DNA of 64,000 nt from Microbacterium oxydans (GTDB lineage Bacteria > Actinomycetota > Actinomycetes > Actinomycetales > Microbacteriaceae), in contig NZ_CP092891.1 in NCBI RefSeq assembly GCF_026559675.1, forward strand, positions 1,302,001-1,366,000, written 5' to 3'. The stretch's first letter is position 1. Each line of letters begins with the position of its first letter. Of the stretch, positions 1 through 8,822 are shown one piece after another. The notes under the pieces were generated by a model. It had not been told where the DNA came from. It searched no databases and saw only the letters and a program-made list of their open reading frames with translations. The position numbers were made by a program, and so were the translations under genes.

Positions 1-569
1 TGATCATCGCCCATGGAGCGGGCACGGGGAAGGACCACCCGTTCCTCACCGGCCTCACGGAGGCGCTCGCCGCGCACGGGCTCTCGACCTTGCGCTTCAA
101 CTTCCCGTACGTCGAGCAGGGGAGAAGGATGCCGGGGCCGGCGACGCACGCGATCGCGACCTGGCGTGCGGTGGTGGCGTTCGCGCGAGAGCAGGACCCG
201 ACCGCGACGGTGTGGGCCGCGGGCAAGTCGTACGGCGGGCGGATGGCGTCGATGGCGGTCGCGGACGGCCTCGTCGTCGACGGTCTCGCCTACCTCGGGT
301 ACCCGCTGCATCCGCCGGGACGGCCCGAGAAGCCGCGCGTCGAGCATCTCCCGGCCATCTCCGTGCCGCAGCTCTTCGTGGAGGGCGGCAACGACCCCTT
401 CATCCAGCCGGTGTCGCAGTTCGAAGCCGCCGTCGCGACCTGCCAGGACGCTCGCGTCGTCTGGGTCGAGGGCGGCGGTCACACCTTCGAGGTGAAGGGC
501 CGCAAACGACCTGCGGCCGAGATCGGTGCGTCGCTCGCGCCCATCGTCGCGGAGTTCGTCGGGCGCTGA
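1..569 (+). CDS. Alpha/beta hydrolase, dienelactone-hydrolase/KANL type, 5' truncated
   Basis: The reading frame is open from the window edge, so the N-terminus is missing. The visible part starts inside the oxyanion strand (HGAGTGKDHPF), continues through the nucleophile elbow GKSYGG (Ser), an acidic loop GGNDPF (Asp) and a C-terminal GGGHTF (His). That is a complete Ser-Asp-His triad in canonical order. The size and the HGAG start fit the small actinobacterial alpha/beta hydrolases (KANL3/Tex30-like, DUF1749-like). The substrate cannot be told from sequence. Its stop codon lies inside a 14-bp tandem repeat shared with the 3' flank of the convergent phosphotransferase gene. Confidence 0.85.
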   Translation, partial: IIAHGAGTGKDHPFLTGLTEALAAHGLSTLRFNFPYVEQGRRMPGPATHAIATWRAVVAFAREQDPTATVWAAGKSYGGRMASMAVADGLVVDGLAYLGYPLHPPGRPEKPRVEHLPAISVPQLFVEGGNDPFIQPVSQFEAAVATCQDARVVWVEGGGHTFEVKGRKRPAAEIGASLAPIVAEFVGR

Positions 570-618
570 GTCCGCGGCGCTGAGTCCGCGGCGTCGAGTC
601 CGTGCCGTTGAGTCCGTG
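563..618. repeat. 14-bp tandem repeat, four copies
   Basis: Four consecutive 14-nt units built on GCGCTGAGTCCGCG. The first two are identical (563-576, 577-590); the next two (591-604, 605-618) differ at a few positions. The array starts in the last codons of the hydrolase and fills the gap to the convergent phosphotransferase gene. Simple repeats of this type can vary in copy number between strains. Confidence 0.8.
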
Positions 619-629
619 CCGTCAGCTCG

Positions 630-1538
630 TCACCCGATCAGTGCGGACAGCTCCGGATCCGTCAGCAGTCGTCGCAGGGTGGCGAGTCCGAGCCCGCTCA
701 TGTCCGGATTCGACTCCTCGTAGTACCAGCCGAGCCCGATCGCCTGGACGAACGCCCACGCGGCGCCGCGCCGCCACTCGAGGTCGCCGGAACCGAGGCT
801 GTTGCGCAGCACCCGTCGCACCGGCGAATCGAAGAGGTGCCAGGCGCAGACGAGGTCGAGAGCCCGATCGGCCGCACCGAACGCGCCGCCGTCGAGGATC
901 CCCGTGAGCCGGGTCTCGCCGTCACGGCCGGCGACGAGCAGGTTGAAGGGGATCAGGTCGCGGTGGCTCATGGCGAGCGGTCCCTCCGGAGGAAGCATCC
1001 GCAGCGATGCCCACAGCCGCGATGCCGACGGCACGTCCAGCAGATGGCCGCTCTTCGCCAGGCACGTCGCCACCCACTCGTCGTGTTCGGTGAGATCTCC
1101 GCCCCGCCCCTGCCCGTCGAACACCCGATCGCCGGGATCGACCGCTCGCAGGGCGAGGATCACGGTGGCCAGGTCCTGCGCGAGGGATGCGGACCCGGCA
1201 TGGGCCTCGGGGCGCGCGGTGTCGCCGGGAATCCAGGTCTGCAGCGACCATGCGGACGGATACGCCCCGGTCCCGGTCCCGACGCCGCGAGGACGTGGTG
1301 TCGGGACCGGACAGACCGCCGCGAACGCCGTCAGGGCCTCGGCCTCATGCTCCAGATCCGCGTGTTCGGCGGGAAGGAGAGGGAACCGGGCGACGAGGTC
1401 ATCGCCAACCCTGATGATCGTGTTCACGGTTCCGGCCGTGCGGACCCGGGTCAGGGCCGTCGTTCCGAGCTCGGGGAAAGACTCCTCGATCAGAGCGCGG
1501 GCCAGGGCGTCGTCGACCGCTAGCTCGGCGTCGTGCAC
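630..1538 (-). CDS. APH-family phosphotransferase
   Basis: 302-residue protein of the aminoglycoside/choline kinase-like fold (APH family). An N-lobe with a nucleotide-binding strand (TVNTIIRVGDDLVARFPL) is followed by the catalytic loop SHRDLIPFNLL, which supplies the HxDxxxxN catalytic Asp and Asn, and the metal-binding segment GILDGGAFGAADRALDL. Unlike the paralogue at 15884-17260, the catalytic signature is intact. It lies 16 nt downstream of pepP on the same strand, so it is probably co-transcribed. The start is a GTG. The substrate is unknown (homoserine, a sugar or an antibiotic are all possible); resistance should not be assumed. Confidence 0.8.
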   Translation of the reverse strand: MHDAELAVDDALARALIEESFPELGTTALTRVRTAGTVNTIIRVGDDLVARFPLLPAEHADLEHEAEALTAFAAVCPVPTPRPRGVGTGTGAYPSAWSLQTWIPGDTARPEAHAGSASLAQDLATVILALRAVDPGDRVFDGQGRGGDLTEHDEWVATCLAKSGHLLDVPSASRLWASLRMLPPEGPLAMSHRDLIPFNLLVAGRDGETRLTGILDGGAFGAADRALDLVCAWHLFDSPVRRVLRNSLGSGDLEWRRGAAWAFVQAIGLGWYYEESNPDMSGLGLATLRRLLTDPELSALIG

Positions 1539-1554
1539 CTCGGAACCGTCGTCG

Positions 1555-2976
1555 TCAGCCCTGCAGCCGGGCGATCCACGCCTCGACCTCGTCGGCCGTG
1601 CGCGGGATGTCGGCCGACAGATTCACGGGGCCGTCCTCGGTCATCAGGATGTCGTCCTCGATGCGCACGCCGATGCCGCGCAGCTCGGCGGGCACCGTGA
1701 GGTCGTCGATCTGGAAGTAGAGTCCGGGCTCGATCGTGAACACCATGCCCGGGGCCAGGATGCCGTCGTAGTACATCTCCCGACGGGCCTGGGCGCAGTC
1801 GTGCACGTCGATGCCGAGGTGGTGCGAGGTGCCGTGCACCATGTAGCGGCGGTGCTGGCCGCCCTTGTCGGCGTCGAGTGCCTCGTCCGCCGTCACCGGC
1901 AGCAGGCCCCAATCGGCCGTACGCTCGGCGATGACCTTCATGGCGGCCGCGTGCACATCGCGGAACCGGACGCCCACGCGTGCCGCAGCGAAGGCGGCAT
2001 CCGCCGCCTCGCGGACCGTCTCGTACACGCGACGCTGCACCTCGGTGAAGGTGCCGGACACGGGCAGGGTGCGGGTGATGTCGGCGGTGTACAGGCTGTC
2101 GGCCTCGACGCCGGCATCCACGAGGATCAGGTCGCCCGGGACCACCGTGCCGTCGTTGCGCGTCCAGTGCAGGTAGCAGGCGTGCGGGCCGGAGGCGGCG
2201 ATCGTGTCGTAGCCCTCGCCGTTGCCGTCCTCGCGGGCGCGACGGTGGAAGACGCCCTCCACCACGCGCTCGCCCCGGGCGTGGGCGGTCGCTGCGGGGA
2301 GCTCGCGGATGATGTCGTCGAAGCCGTCGGCCGTGATCTCGACGGCGCGGCGCATCTCGGCGATCTCGAACTCGTCCTTGATGAGGCGCAGCTCCGAGAC
2401 GAAGCGGGTGAGCGCCTCATCCTCGTCGAGCACCAGCTCGCCCTCCACGGCCTCGAGCTCGTGCAGGTGGTCGGTCGCGATGTCGAGGTCGGCTGCGACG
2501 CCGGCGAGGGACGGGCGCGGGCCGATCCAGAACTCGCCGATCGTGGCGTCGGCGTAGAACTCCGTCGTCGTGCGGTCGGCGCGCTCACGGAAGAAGAGGG
2601 TGATGTCGTGTCCGGCGTCCGTCGGCGCGAAGACGAGGACCGAGTCGGGCTCGGCGTCCGATGCCCACCCGGTGAGGTGCGCGAAGGCGGAGTGCGCGCG
2701 GAACACGTAGTCGGTGTCGTTGCTGCGCTGCTTCAGCGAGCCGGCCGGGATGACGAGCCGCTTGCCCGGGAACGCCGCAGAGACCGCCGCGCGGCGGACG
2801 GCCGCGTACGACGCCTGGGCGCGGGGCGCCGGCTGCGTCTCGGGACGCTCGGCCCAGCCGCTTGAGATGGTGTCGAGGAAGCCCTGGGGGAAGGGCTGCT
2901 TGCGGTTCGTGGTGCTGTTCTCCGCGGATGCTTCGACGGGGGCTTCTGCGATCGTGTCGCGCTCTGCGGTGCTCAT
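1555..2976 (-). CDS. pepP: Xaa-Pro aminopeptidase (M24B)
   Basis: 473-residue M24 family metallopeptidase that removes N-terminal residues preceding proline. The N-terminal half is the aminopeptidase-P N domain. The C-terminal pita-bread domain has the dinuclear metal ligands in order: ILVDAGVEADSLYTADITR (two Asp), HGTSHHLGIDVHD (His), TIEPGLYF (Glu) and GVRIEDDILMTEDG (Glu). Length is normal for actinobacterial PepP. The ATG is preceded by CAGACT then GGAGGG, so it could be read leaderless or with a Shine-Dalgarno sequence. It lies 37 nt after the endonuclease-fold gene on the same strand. Confidence 0.93.
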   Translation of the reverse strand: MSTAERDTIAEAPVEASAENSTTNRKQPFPQGFLDTISSGWAERPETQPAPRAQASYAAVRRAAVSAAFPGKRLVIPAGSLKQRSNDTDYVFRAHSAFAHLTGWASDAEPDSVLVFAPTDAGHDITLFFRERADRTTTEFYADATIGEFWIGPRPSLAGVAADLDIATDHLHELEAVEGELVLDEDEALTRFVSELRLIKDEFEIAEMRRAVEITADGFDDIIRELPAATAHARGERVVEGVFHRRAREDGNGEGYDTIAASGPHACYLHWTRNDGTVVPGDLILVDAGVEADSLYTADITRTLPVSGTFTEVQRRVYETVREAADAAFAAARVGVRFRDVHAAAMKVIAERTADWGLLPVTADEALDADKGGQHRRYMVHGTSHHLGIDVHDCAQARREMYYDGILAPGMVFTIEPGLYFQIDDLTVPAELRGIGVRIEDDILMTEDGPVNLSADIPRTADEVEAWIARLQG

Positions 2977-3013
2977 CCCTCCAGTCTGTCACCTGCCGGG
3001 CGAGGACGGGAGC

Positions 3014-4036
3014 TCAGCCGGCGGGTTCGAGCTGCACGACCAGCGCGCGGTGGTCGCTGCCGCCCGCGTCGTCGAGGACGACCGAGCCCGTGGGCCTCCA
3101 GTTCGCGGACGCCATCACGTGGTCGATCGGGGCACCGGCCAGGGCGGGGAGCGAACTCGGCCAGGTGCCGGTCAGACCGTTGCCGGTGCGGGACGCGACG
3201 TCACGGCAGTAGCCGATGTCCCCGCCGTCCACGCCGAGAGGGGCCATGTGGTCGATGGTCGCGTTGAAGTCACCGGCGAGGATGAAGTCGCCCTGCGGGC
3301 ACTGATCGGCGATCCACTGCAGGTCGCTCTGCCACTGCTGCATCTCCTCCATGCGCGGCGCGACCGCGTGCACGGCGACGACCGTGGGACCGGACCCGTC
3401 GATCGGCATGAGCACCACGCTCGGCACCGAGCCCGTGTTGTTCGACCCGTCCTTGGACGACTCGATCACCGCGTACTCGCCGAGGTCGGGCGCGACCAGC
3501 ACGGTGGTCTGCCACGACTGCGGACCGTCCTGCACATCGGGGCGGAACTGCACGTGATGCACCCACATCGGGTGGCCCTGCTCGCGGAGCATGATCGCGA
3601 TGCGCTCGCCGACGGCCTCGGTCGTCTCCGGGAGCGCGACGATGTCGGCTCCCTGGTCGAGGATCTGCTGCGCGATCTGCTCGGCCGACACGGCCTCTCC
3701 CGCGGTGTTCCAGGTGAGGACACGGATGCTGCTGTCGGTCTTCGCCGGTAGGGCTGTCGTGCCGAAACCGCGGGTGGCGCCGATCAGCCCGGTGGCGGCC
3801 GCGCCCAACAGCGCGACGATCAACACCGAGGCCGCGAAGCCGCGCAGCGGGCGGGCGAACAGCAGCAGGAGCGCGAGGAACGCGACGATCAGGAATCCGC
3901 CGAGGACCAGGCCCCGCGCCGCCACGAGCTGCGCGAACGGATACGTCTGCTCGAGGTGGAAGAACTGCGGCCACACCACGATCGCCGTCGCGATCGCGAG
4001 CAGGACGGTGAAGAGGATCCCCAGTAGTCGAAACAT
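3014..4036 (-). CDS. Membrane-anchored endonuclease/exonuclease/phosphatase family protein
   Basis: 340-residue protein. Three hydrophobic segments occupy roughly residues 1-90 and are followed by an EEP catalytic domain, probably outside the membrane. EEP signatures occur in order: RVLTWNTAGE (Asn), DIVALPETTE (Glu), GDFNATIDH (Asp/Asn), PIDHVM and GSDHRALV (Asp-His). Family members act on nucleic acids or phospho-lipids and sugars; the membrane-tethered actinobacterial subgroup is uncharacterised. I chose the start at 4036 because a TAGGCT -10 lies exactly 7 nt upstream. A GTG 45 nt further upstream is possible but less likely. Confidence 0.85.
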   Translation of the reverse strand: MFRLLGILFTVLLAIATAIVVWPQFFHLEQTYPFAQLVAARGLVLGGFLIVAFLALLLLFARPLRGFAASVLIVALLGAAATGLIGATRGFGTTALPAKTDSSIRVLTWNTAGEAVSAEQIAQQILDQGADIVALPETTEAVGERIAIMLREQGHPMWVHHVQFRPDVQDGPQSWQTTVLVAPDLGEYAVIESSKDGSNNTGSVPSVVLMPIDGSGPTVVAVHAVAPRMEEMQQWQSDLQWIADQCPQGDFILAGDFNATIDHMAPLGVDGGDIGYCRDVASRTGNGLTGTWPSSLPALAGAPIDHVMASANWRPTGSVVLDDAGGSDHRALVVQLEPAG

Positions 4037-4043
4037 CCCTTCA

Positions 4044-4049
4044 AGCCTA
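4044..4049 (-). promoter_or_regulatory. -10 box, leaderless start of the EEP protein gene
   Basis: TAGGCT on the minus strand, 7 nt before the ATG at 4036. Transcription would begin at or next to the start codon. Confidence 0.55.
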
Positions 4050-4122
4050 GAAGGACCGCCTGTGAAGTCCCTCCCCGACACCGTGCTCCGTGCGTCTCGC
4101 GTCCGGTGAGGGCGTCGCTCGG

Positions 4123-4128
4123 TACGCT
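4123..4128 (+). promoter_or_regulatory. -10 box, leaderless start of the PHP protein gene
   Basis: TACGCT lies 6 nt before the ATG at 4135; the intervening bases are CGGAGG. It diverges from the -10 box at 4044-4049. Confidence 0.5.
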
Positions 4129-4134
4129 CGGAGG

Positions 4135-5007
4135 ATGGCCCTTCCGTCCGCCGGGTTCGCCGGTCCCGCCGACCTGCACCTGCACTCCAACCATTCCGAT
4201 GGCACGGAGTCCCCTGCGGAGGTCGTCGCGCAGGCCCACGCGGCCGGTGTCCGCACGATGGCCCTCACCGATCACGACCGCTCCACCGGCTGGGGCGAGG
4301 CGGGAGATGCCGCCGTCGCGCTCGGGATGACGTTCATCCCCGGCATGGAGCTGTCGGCGAAGCACGAGTGGCGCAGCGTCCACGTGCTCGGCTATCTCTT
4401 CGATCCCGAGGACGATGCCCTGCGCGCCGAGACGGACCGCATCCGCGGTGACCGGATCGGACGTGCCGAGCGGATCGTGCGCAACATCGGACGGGACTAC
4501 GACCTGCACTGGGACGACGTGGTCGCGCAGACGACGCTCGACGCGACCGTGGGCAGGCCGCACATCGCCGACGCCCTCGTCGCGCGCGGCATCGTGCGCG
4601 ATCGCACCGAGGCGTTCGACGGCATCCTCCACCCGCGCGAGGGCTACTACGAGCCGCACTACGCACCCGATCCGCTGACCGCCGTCCGCCTGATCACAGA
4701 GGCCGGGGGAGTGGCGATCATCGCCCACCCCGTCACCGCGGGTCGCGACCGCATGATGCCCGTGCCGTTCATCGAGAAGCTGATCGCGGCCGGCCTCGGC
4801 GGCTTCGAGATCGACCACCGCGAGAACACCGAGGCGGGCAAGCGGATGCTGCACGAGATCGCCGCGAAGCACGACCTCATCGTCACCGGGTCCAGCGACT
4901 ACCACGGCACGGGCAAGCCGAACCGTCCGGGGGAGAACACCACGTCCGACGAGATGGTGGCCCGCCTCATAGCACGCGGCAGCGGCACTGCCCCGCGCCA
5001 CCCCTGA
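4135..5007 (+). CDS. PHP-domain phosphoesterase (RNase AM/TrpH-like)
   Basis: 290-residue PHP-fold metal-dependent phosphoesterase. The four PHP motifs are present: DLHLHSNHSDGT near residue 13, LTDHDRS, HVLGYLFD with the preceding GMELSA, AIIAHP, and the late TGSSDYHG that supplies the last Asp/His metal ligands. It resembles E. coli YciV (RNase AM) and related 3',5'-nucleoside bisphosphate phosphatases, which trim RNA 5' ends. That assignment comes from the family, not from any residue unique to it here. An in-frame ATG 45 nt upstream exists, but the start at 4135 sits behind a -10 box and a GGAGG. Confidence 0.87.
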   Translation: MALPSAGFAGPADLHLHSNHSDGTESPAEVVAQAHAAGVRTMALTDHDRSTGWGEAGDAAVALGMTFIPGMELSAKHEWRSVHVLGYLFDPEDDALRAETDRIRGDRIGRAERIVRNIGRDYDLHWDDVVAQTTLDATVGRPHIADALVARGIVRDRTEAFDGILHPREGYYEPHYAPDPLTAVRLITEAGGVAIIAHPVTAGRDRMMPVPFIEKLIAAGLGGFEIDHRENTEAGKRMLHEIAAKHDLIVTGSSDYHGTGKPNRPGENTTSDEMVARLIARGSGTAPRHP

Positions 5008-5057
5008 TCCTCGGCAGACTGTCGGGCATCTCCCTGCCGACTGTCGAACGGGACCGA

Positions 5058-5063
5058 TACCGT
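5058..5063 (+). promoter_or_regulatory. -10 box, leaderless start of the DUF817 gene
   Basis: TACCGT, 7 nt before the ATG at 5071. Confidence 0.45.
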
Positions 5064-5070
5064 CCGAGGC

Positions 5071-5988
5071 ATGCAGCGAGCGACTTCCCTGGAGCGCCGC
5101 GTCGATGCGATCGCTCACCGCGTCCTCCTCGGCGCCCCGGCGAACGGCATCCGCGCCGGCCTGATCGAGTTCGCGGTGTTCGTCCTCAAGCAGGCGTGGG
5201 CGTGCATCTTCGGTGCGGCGCTGCTGCTCGCGATCGTCGCCGCCCGGCTCTGGTACCCCGATGACGCGGTCGTCGCCCGCAACGACGCGCTCACCATCGC
5301 CGCGGTCCTCATCCAGGTCGCGATGCTCGTGTTCCGGCTGGAGAGCGGGCGCGAGCTGTGGGTCATCGTCCTGTTCCACCTCACCGGCACCGTCATGGAG
5401 CTCTTCAAGACGGACGTCGGTTCCTGGGCGTATGCCGCGGACGGCATCCTGCGCATCGGCGGGGTCCCGCTCTTCACGGGGTTCATGTATGCGGCGGTCG
5501 GCTCGTACATGGTGCGCGTCTACCGACTGTTCGACCTGGGCTTCACGAGGTACCCGCGCCGCTGGATGACGGCGATCCTGGCGGCGGCCATCTACCTCAA
5601 CTTCTTCGCGCACCACTGGTGGTGGGACGCCCGCTGGGTGCTGCTCGCCGGTGTCGTGCTCCTGTGGCTCCCCACCGTCATGCACGCGCGGGTGTGGCGC
5701 CGCACGATCAGGCTGCCGCTGCTCGTGGTGTTCGCAGGGGTCGCGGTGTTCATCTACTTCGCCGAGAACATCGGCACCTGGGCGGGGGCGTGGGCCTATC
5801 CCGATCAGGTCGGGGGGTGGCAGCCGGTCTCGCTCAGCAAGCTCAGCTCCTGGTTCCTCCTGATGATCATCTCGGTCGTGCTCGTCGCCTGGGTCTACCC
5901 GCCCCAGGTGCCGGCGTCCGTGCGGGGTGAGGGCCGTGTCACGGTCGCGCGGGACGGCGCCGGGACGAAACCGACCGACGTCCGGTGA
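5071..5988 (+). CDS. DUF817 family integral membrane protein
   Basis: 305-residue polytopic membrane protein with about eight hydrophobic helices. It contains the family's aromatic and His-rich segments FFAHHWWWDARW near residue 175 and IYFAENIGTWAGAW near 230. I recognise it as the DUF817 (YoaT-like) family, whose function is unknown. The N-terminal ~30 residues are cytoplasmic-looking and basic. It is transcribed alone and ends at two hairpins shared with the convergent helicase gene. Confidence 0.82.
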   Translation: MQRATSLERRVDAIAHRVLLGAPANGIRAGLIEFAVFVLKQAWACIFGAALLLAIVAARLWYPDDAVVARNDALTIAAVLIQVAMLVFRLESGRELWVIVLFHLTGTVMELFKTDVGSWAYAADGILRIGGVPLFTGFMYAAVGSYMVRVYRLFDLGFTRYPRRWMTAILAAAIYLNFFAHHWWWDARWVLLAGVVLLWLPTVMHARVWRRTIRLPLLVVFAGVAVFIYFAENIGTWAGAWAYPDQVGGWQPVSLSKLSSWFLLMIISVVLVAWVYPPQVPASVRGEGRVTVARDGAGTKPTDVR

Positions 5989-5993
5989 AGCGC

Positions 5994-6014
5994 GTCCGGC
6001 GTCGAGTGCCGGAC
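5994..6014 (+). terminator. Hairpin after the DUF817 gene
   Basis: Perfect 7-bp stem GTCCGGC/GCCGGAC with a 7-nt loop, directly after the stop codon of the DUF817 gene. No T-tract follows. Confidence 0.5.
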
Positions 6015-6020
6015 ACGCGA

Positions 6021-6064
6021 AAGGGCGCATGCGGCCGGAAGATGATCCGGCGACATGCGCCCTT
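6021..6064. terminator. Bidirectional terminator between convergent genes
   Basis: Perfect 11-bp inverted repeat AAGGGCGCATG/CATGCGCCCTT, with a smaller CCGG-based hairpin inside its loop. It sits between the convergent DUF817 and DEAD-box helicase genes, so it can end both transcripts. Confidence 0.75.
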
Positions 6065-6075
6065 CGAAGCGGTGG

Positions 6076-7596
6076 TCAGGCTCCGGCGACCGGAGCGGCA
6101 CCCGCACCCGAACCGCCGCGACGGCGACGGCGACGGCGGGCCGGAGCCGGCTTGCCGTCGTGGTGCTCCTTGCCGGCACCGTCGTGCGTGCCCGCGCCCT
6201 CGGCGCCGCGATCGGCGGCGGGAGCCGACTGGCCCTCACCGGAGCCTGTGTCGGCAGCGCCCTCGGCGAAGGTCGACCCGACCGGGGTGGTGCTGTTGCG
6301 GCGACGGCGGCGACGACGGGTCCCGCCCTCGTCGGTGCCCTCGGCTGCGGCATCCGCGGCCCGCTCGGGGCGACGCGTGCGCTCGGTCTTCACGGACTCG
6401 GTCTTCGGCGCCGTCACGAGGCGACCCTTCGTGCCCTGGGGGATGTCGAGGTCCTCGTACAGGTGCGGGCTCGAGGAGTAGGTCTCGACCGGCTCGGGCT
6501 GGCCGAACTCGAGAGCGCGGTTGATGAGGGCCCACTTGTGCAGGTCCTCCCAGTCGACGAAGGTGACCGCGATGCCGGTCTTGCCCGCGCGGCCGGTACG
6601 ACCGGCGCGGTGCAGGTACGTCTTGTCCTCGTCGGGGATCGTGTGGTTGATCACGTGGGTCACGTCGTCGACGTCGATGCCGCGCGCGGCGACGTCGGTC
6701 GCCACGAGCACGTCGCGCTTGCCGGCCTTGAAGGCGGCCATGGAGCGTTCGCGCTGATCCTGGCCCATGTCACCGTGCACGCCGCCCACGTTGAAGCCGC
6801 GGTCGCCGAGCTCGTCGACGAGACGCTGCGCCGCACGCTTGGTGCGCGTGAAGATCACGGTCTTGCCGCGGCCCTCGGCCTGCAGGATGCGGGCGATGAC
6901 CTCGTCCTTGTCCATCGAGTGCGCGCGGTAGACGAGGTGCTTGATGTTCGCCTGCGTGAGGCCCTCGTCGGGGTCGTTCGCGCGGATGTGGATCGGGTTC
7001 GTCATGAAACGACGGGCGAGCGCGACGATCGGGCCGGGCATGGTCGCCGAGAACAGCTGCGTGTGACGGACCGCGGGGACCTTCTGGAAGATCTTCTCGA
7101 TGTCGGCGAGGAAGCCGAGGTCGAGCATCTTGTCGGCCTCGTCGAGCACGACCTCGGTCGCGTTCGAGAGGTCGAGCAGGCGCTGGCCGGCGAGGTCGAT
7201 CAGACGGCCCGGGGTTCCGACGACGATCTGCGCGCCGGCCTTGAGCTGGTCGATCTGGCCCTCGTACGCCTTGCCGCCGTAGATGGCGACGACGCTGGTG
7301 GAGCGGTTGCTGGTGAGCAGGTCGATGTCTTCGTACACCTGCACCGCGAGCTCGCGGGTCGGCACCACGATGAGCGCCTTGACGCCGTGCTCCGGGTCCT
7401 TGCCGAGGCGCTGGACGACGGGGATGCCGAACCCGAAGGTCTTTCCCGTTCCGGTCTTCGCCTGGCCGATGATGTCCTGCCCCGGAAGGCCGAGGGGGAT
7501 GGTCTGTTCCTGGATCGGGAACGCATCCACGATGCCCTTGGCCGCGAGTGCGTCGACGATGTCCTGATCGATGCCGAGATCGGCGAAAGTTGTCAC
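6076..7596 (-). CDS. DEAD-box RNA helicase with basic C-terminal tail
   Basis: 506-residue DEAD-box ATP-dependent RNA helicase. Motif I AKTGTGKT (about residues 47-54), Ia PTRELAVQV, Ib GTPGRLIDL, II VLDEADKMLDLGF, III FSATMP, IV VIFTRTKR, V VATDVAARGIDV and VI HRAGRTGRAG are all intact. The last ~120 residues are low complexity with Arg runs and RG-rich segments, a typical RNA-binding tail. The frame stays open 80 codons upstream, but that part is Arg-rich and unlike the family. I take the GTG at 7596, which has CAATCT 7 nt before it and begins VTTFADLGID. Likely roles are RNA decay or ribosome assembly. Confidence 0.92.
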   Translation of the reverse strand: MTTFADLGIDQDIVDALAAKGIVDAFPIQEQTIPLGLPGQDIIGQAKTGTGKTFGFGIPVVQRLGKDPEHGVKALIVVPTRELAVQVYEDIDLLTSNRSTSVVAIYGGKAYEGQIDQLKAGAQIVVGTPGRLIDLAGQRLLDLSNATEVVLDEADKMLDLGFLADIEKIFQKVPAVRHTQLFSATMPGPIVALARRFMTNPIHIRANDPDEGLTQANIKHLVYRAHSMDKDEVIARILQAEGRGKTVIFTRTKRAAQRLVDELGDRGFNVGGVHGDMGQDQRERSMAAFKAGKRDVLVATDVAARGIDVDDVTHVINHTIPDEDKTYLHRAGRTGRAGKTGIAVTFVDWEDLHKWALINRALEFGQPEPVETYSSSPHLYEDLDIPQGTKGRLVTAPKTESVKTERTRRPERAADAAAEGTDEGGTRRRRRRRNSTTPVGSTFAEGAADTGSGEGQSAPAADRGAEGAGTHDGAGKEHHDGKPAPARRRRRRRGGSGAGAAPVAGA

Positions 7597-7792
7597 TTTA
7601 TTCAGATTGCCTGTCCGGCGACCCTGGGGGATCGCCACGTAAACGGATCCACGCCGTCTCTTGTGCCACAGGCGCGGGGCCCCGCTCCGACGGCGGGGAC
7701 ACGCCCAGCCTACCCGAGGGGTGGTACCGACCCGGAAGGACAGCCGCGCACGAGTATTGTGAACGACGTGGTGGACTCGGGAGGACGACCTC
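7597..7792. promoter_or_regulatory. Divergent promoter region between helicase and MiaE-like genes
   Basis: 196-nt gap between divergent starts. The minus-strand helicase has CAATCT (7604-7609) 7 nt before its GTG. On the plus strand a TATTGT (7755-7760) would start a ~26-nt leader carrying GGGAGG 8 nt before the GTG at 7793. No clear -35 element is visible on either strand. Confidence 0.45.
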
Positions 7793-8506
7793 GTGGTTAA
7801 GTGGTTCTGGCAGCGCGATGACGCGCCTCGGCGCACCCTCGCTCTGCGCAGCAGGGGAGACCAGGGCGATGCGACGCGTGTCGACTTCGCCGAGCTGGCA
7901 CCGGAGCTCGATCGCTTCCTCGGTCAGGCCGCCTATCTGCAGCTCGGGTACTTCGAGACCCTGACGCGACTGATCCGGGCGACGCCCGAGCTCTCCGAGA
8001 AGGAGGCCCTGTCGCGTGCGGCCGGCGCGGCGCTGACGAAGCATCGGGGCATCGTCGACCTCATCGCCGAGCGCGGCGACGACCCGACGCAGGTGATGCT
8101 CCCGTTCCGGGAGAACCTCGACGCGTTCCGGCGCAAGACCATCGGCGCGCGGCCCCGGGAGACCCTGCTGGCCGTGTACATCACGGCCGGGATGCTCGAC
8201 GACTTCTACCTCGCCCTCGCCTCCAGCTACGGGGACACCGGTCGCCGCGTGGCAGAGATCCTCCGCGAGGACGACGCCCGGCACGAGATCGTGGCGATCA
8301 TCCAGGAGACGATCGAGAGCGACGAGGAGTGGCGCTCGCTGCTGTCCATGTGGGCGCGCCGACTCGTCGGCGACACCATCCTCGTCTGCCGCTCCGCGCT
8401 GCGTCCGGAGCTGCTGGCCGTCGAGGAGGAGCGCATCGAGCCGGTGTACACCGAGCTCATGGGTGCGCACGCGCGACGCATGGACGCGATGGGACTCGCG
8501 TCCTAG
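7793..8506 (+). CDS. Ferritin-like fold protein, MiaE-type family
   Basis: 237-residue all-helical protein of the actinobacterial ferritin-like family (MiaE_2 type, related to tRNA-(ms2io6A)-hydroxylase). Diiron-type carboxylate/His positions are visible, notably EILREDDARHE near residue 155 and the helix around YLQLGYFETL near 45. In actinobacteria this gene commonly stands next to a DEAD-box helicase, as here, which suggests an RNA-related role. Actual hydroxylase activity on tRNA is not shown by the sequence. The GTG start has a well-placed GGGAGG. Confidence 0.75.
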   Translation: MVKWFWQRDDAPRRTLALRSRGDQGDATRVDFAELAPELDRFLGQAAYLQLGYFETLTRLIRATPELSEKEALSRAAGAALTKHRGIVDLIAERGDDPTQVMLPFRENLDAFRRKTIGARPRETLLAVYITAGMLDDFYLALASSYGDTGRRVAEILREDDARHEIVAIIQETIESDEEWRSLLSMWARRLVGDTILVCRSALRPELLAVEEERIEPVYTELMGAHARRMDAMGLAS

Positions 8507-8527
8507 AACCCGACTCCGGGTGGCCGG

Positions 8528-8815
8528 TCAGATGCCGAGCGCGGCCCGGGCGGTGGCGTCGGAGCGCTTGCGCAGTCCGGTGAGGGCCATCGTCGCCAGT
8601 GCCGCGACCACCGCGGCGCCGAGCACGCTCGCGAGCCACAGCCAGATGCTGTCCTCGCCGACACCCGCCCACTGCAGTCCGGTGTAGGCGAGGGCCGAGA
8701 CAGCCGTCGCGATCGCCGGAGTGAGCGCCACGCCGCGGAGCTCGCGGTCGCGGATCAGGAAGTGCGCGGCGATGCCCAGTGCGCACGCGCCGATGAGTGC
8801 GAGGAGGATGTACAT
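8528..8815 (-). CDS. Small three-helix membrane protein
   Basis: 95 residues with three hydrophobic helices (about residues 2-20, 31-50 and 57-80) and a basic C-terminal end (LRKRSD). I do not recognise a family with a known function. It lies 7 nt after the DUF3107 gene on the same strand and is probably co-transcribed. The start is an ATG. Confidence 0.65.
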   Translation of the reverse strand: MYILLALIGACALGIAAHFLIRDRELRGVALTPAIATAVSALAYTGLQWAGVGEDSIWLWLASVLGAAVVAALATMALTGLRKRSDATARAALGI

Positions 8816-8822
8816 CGTCTGA

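Noticed and set aside
630..1538. Antibiotic resistance kinase
   Set aside because: The APH fold is shared with many metabolic kinases; no resistance context or close recognisable enzyme is evident.
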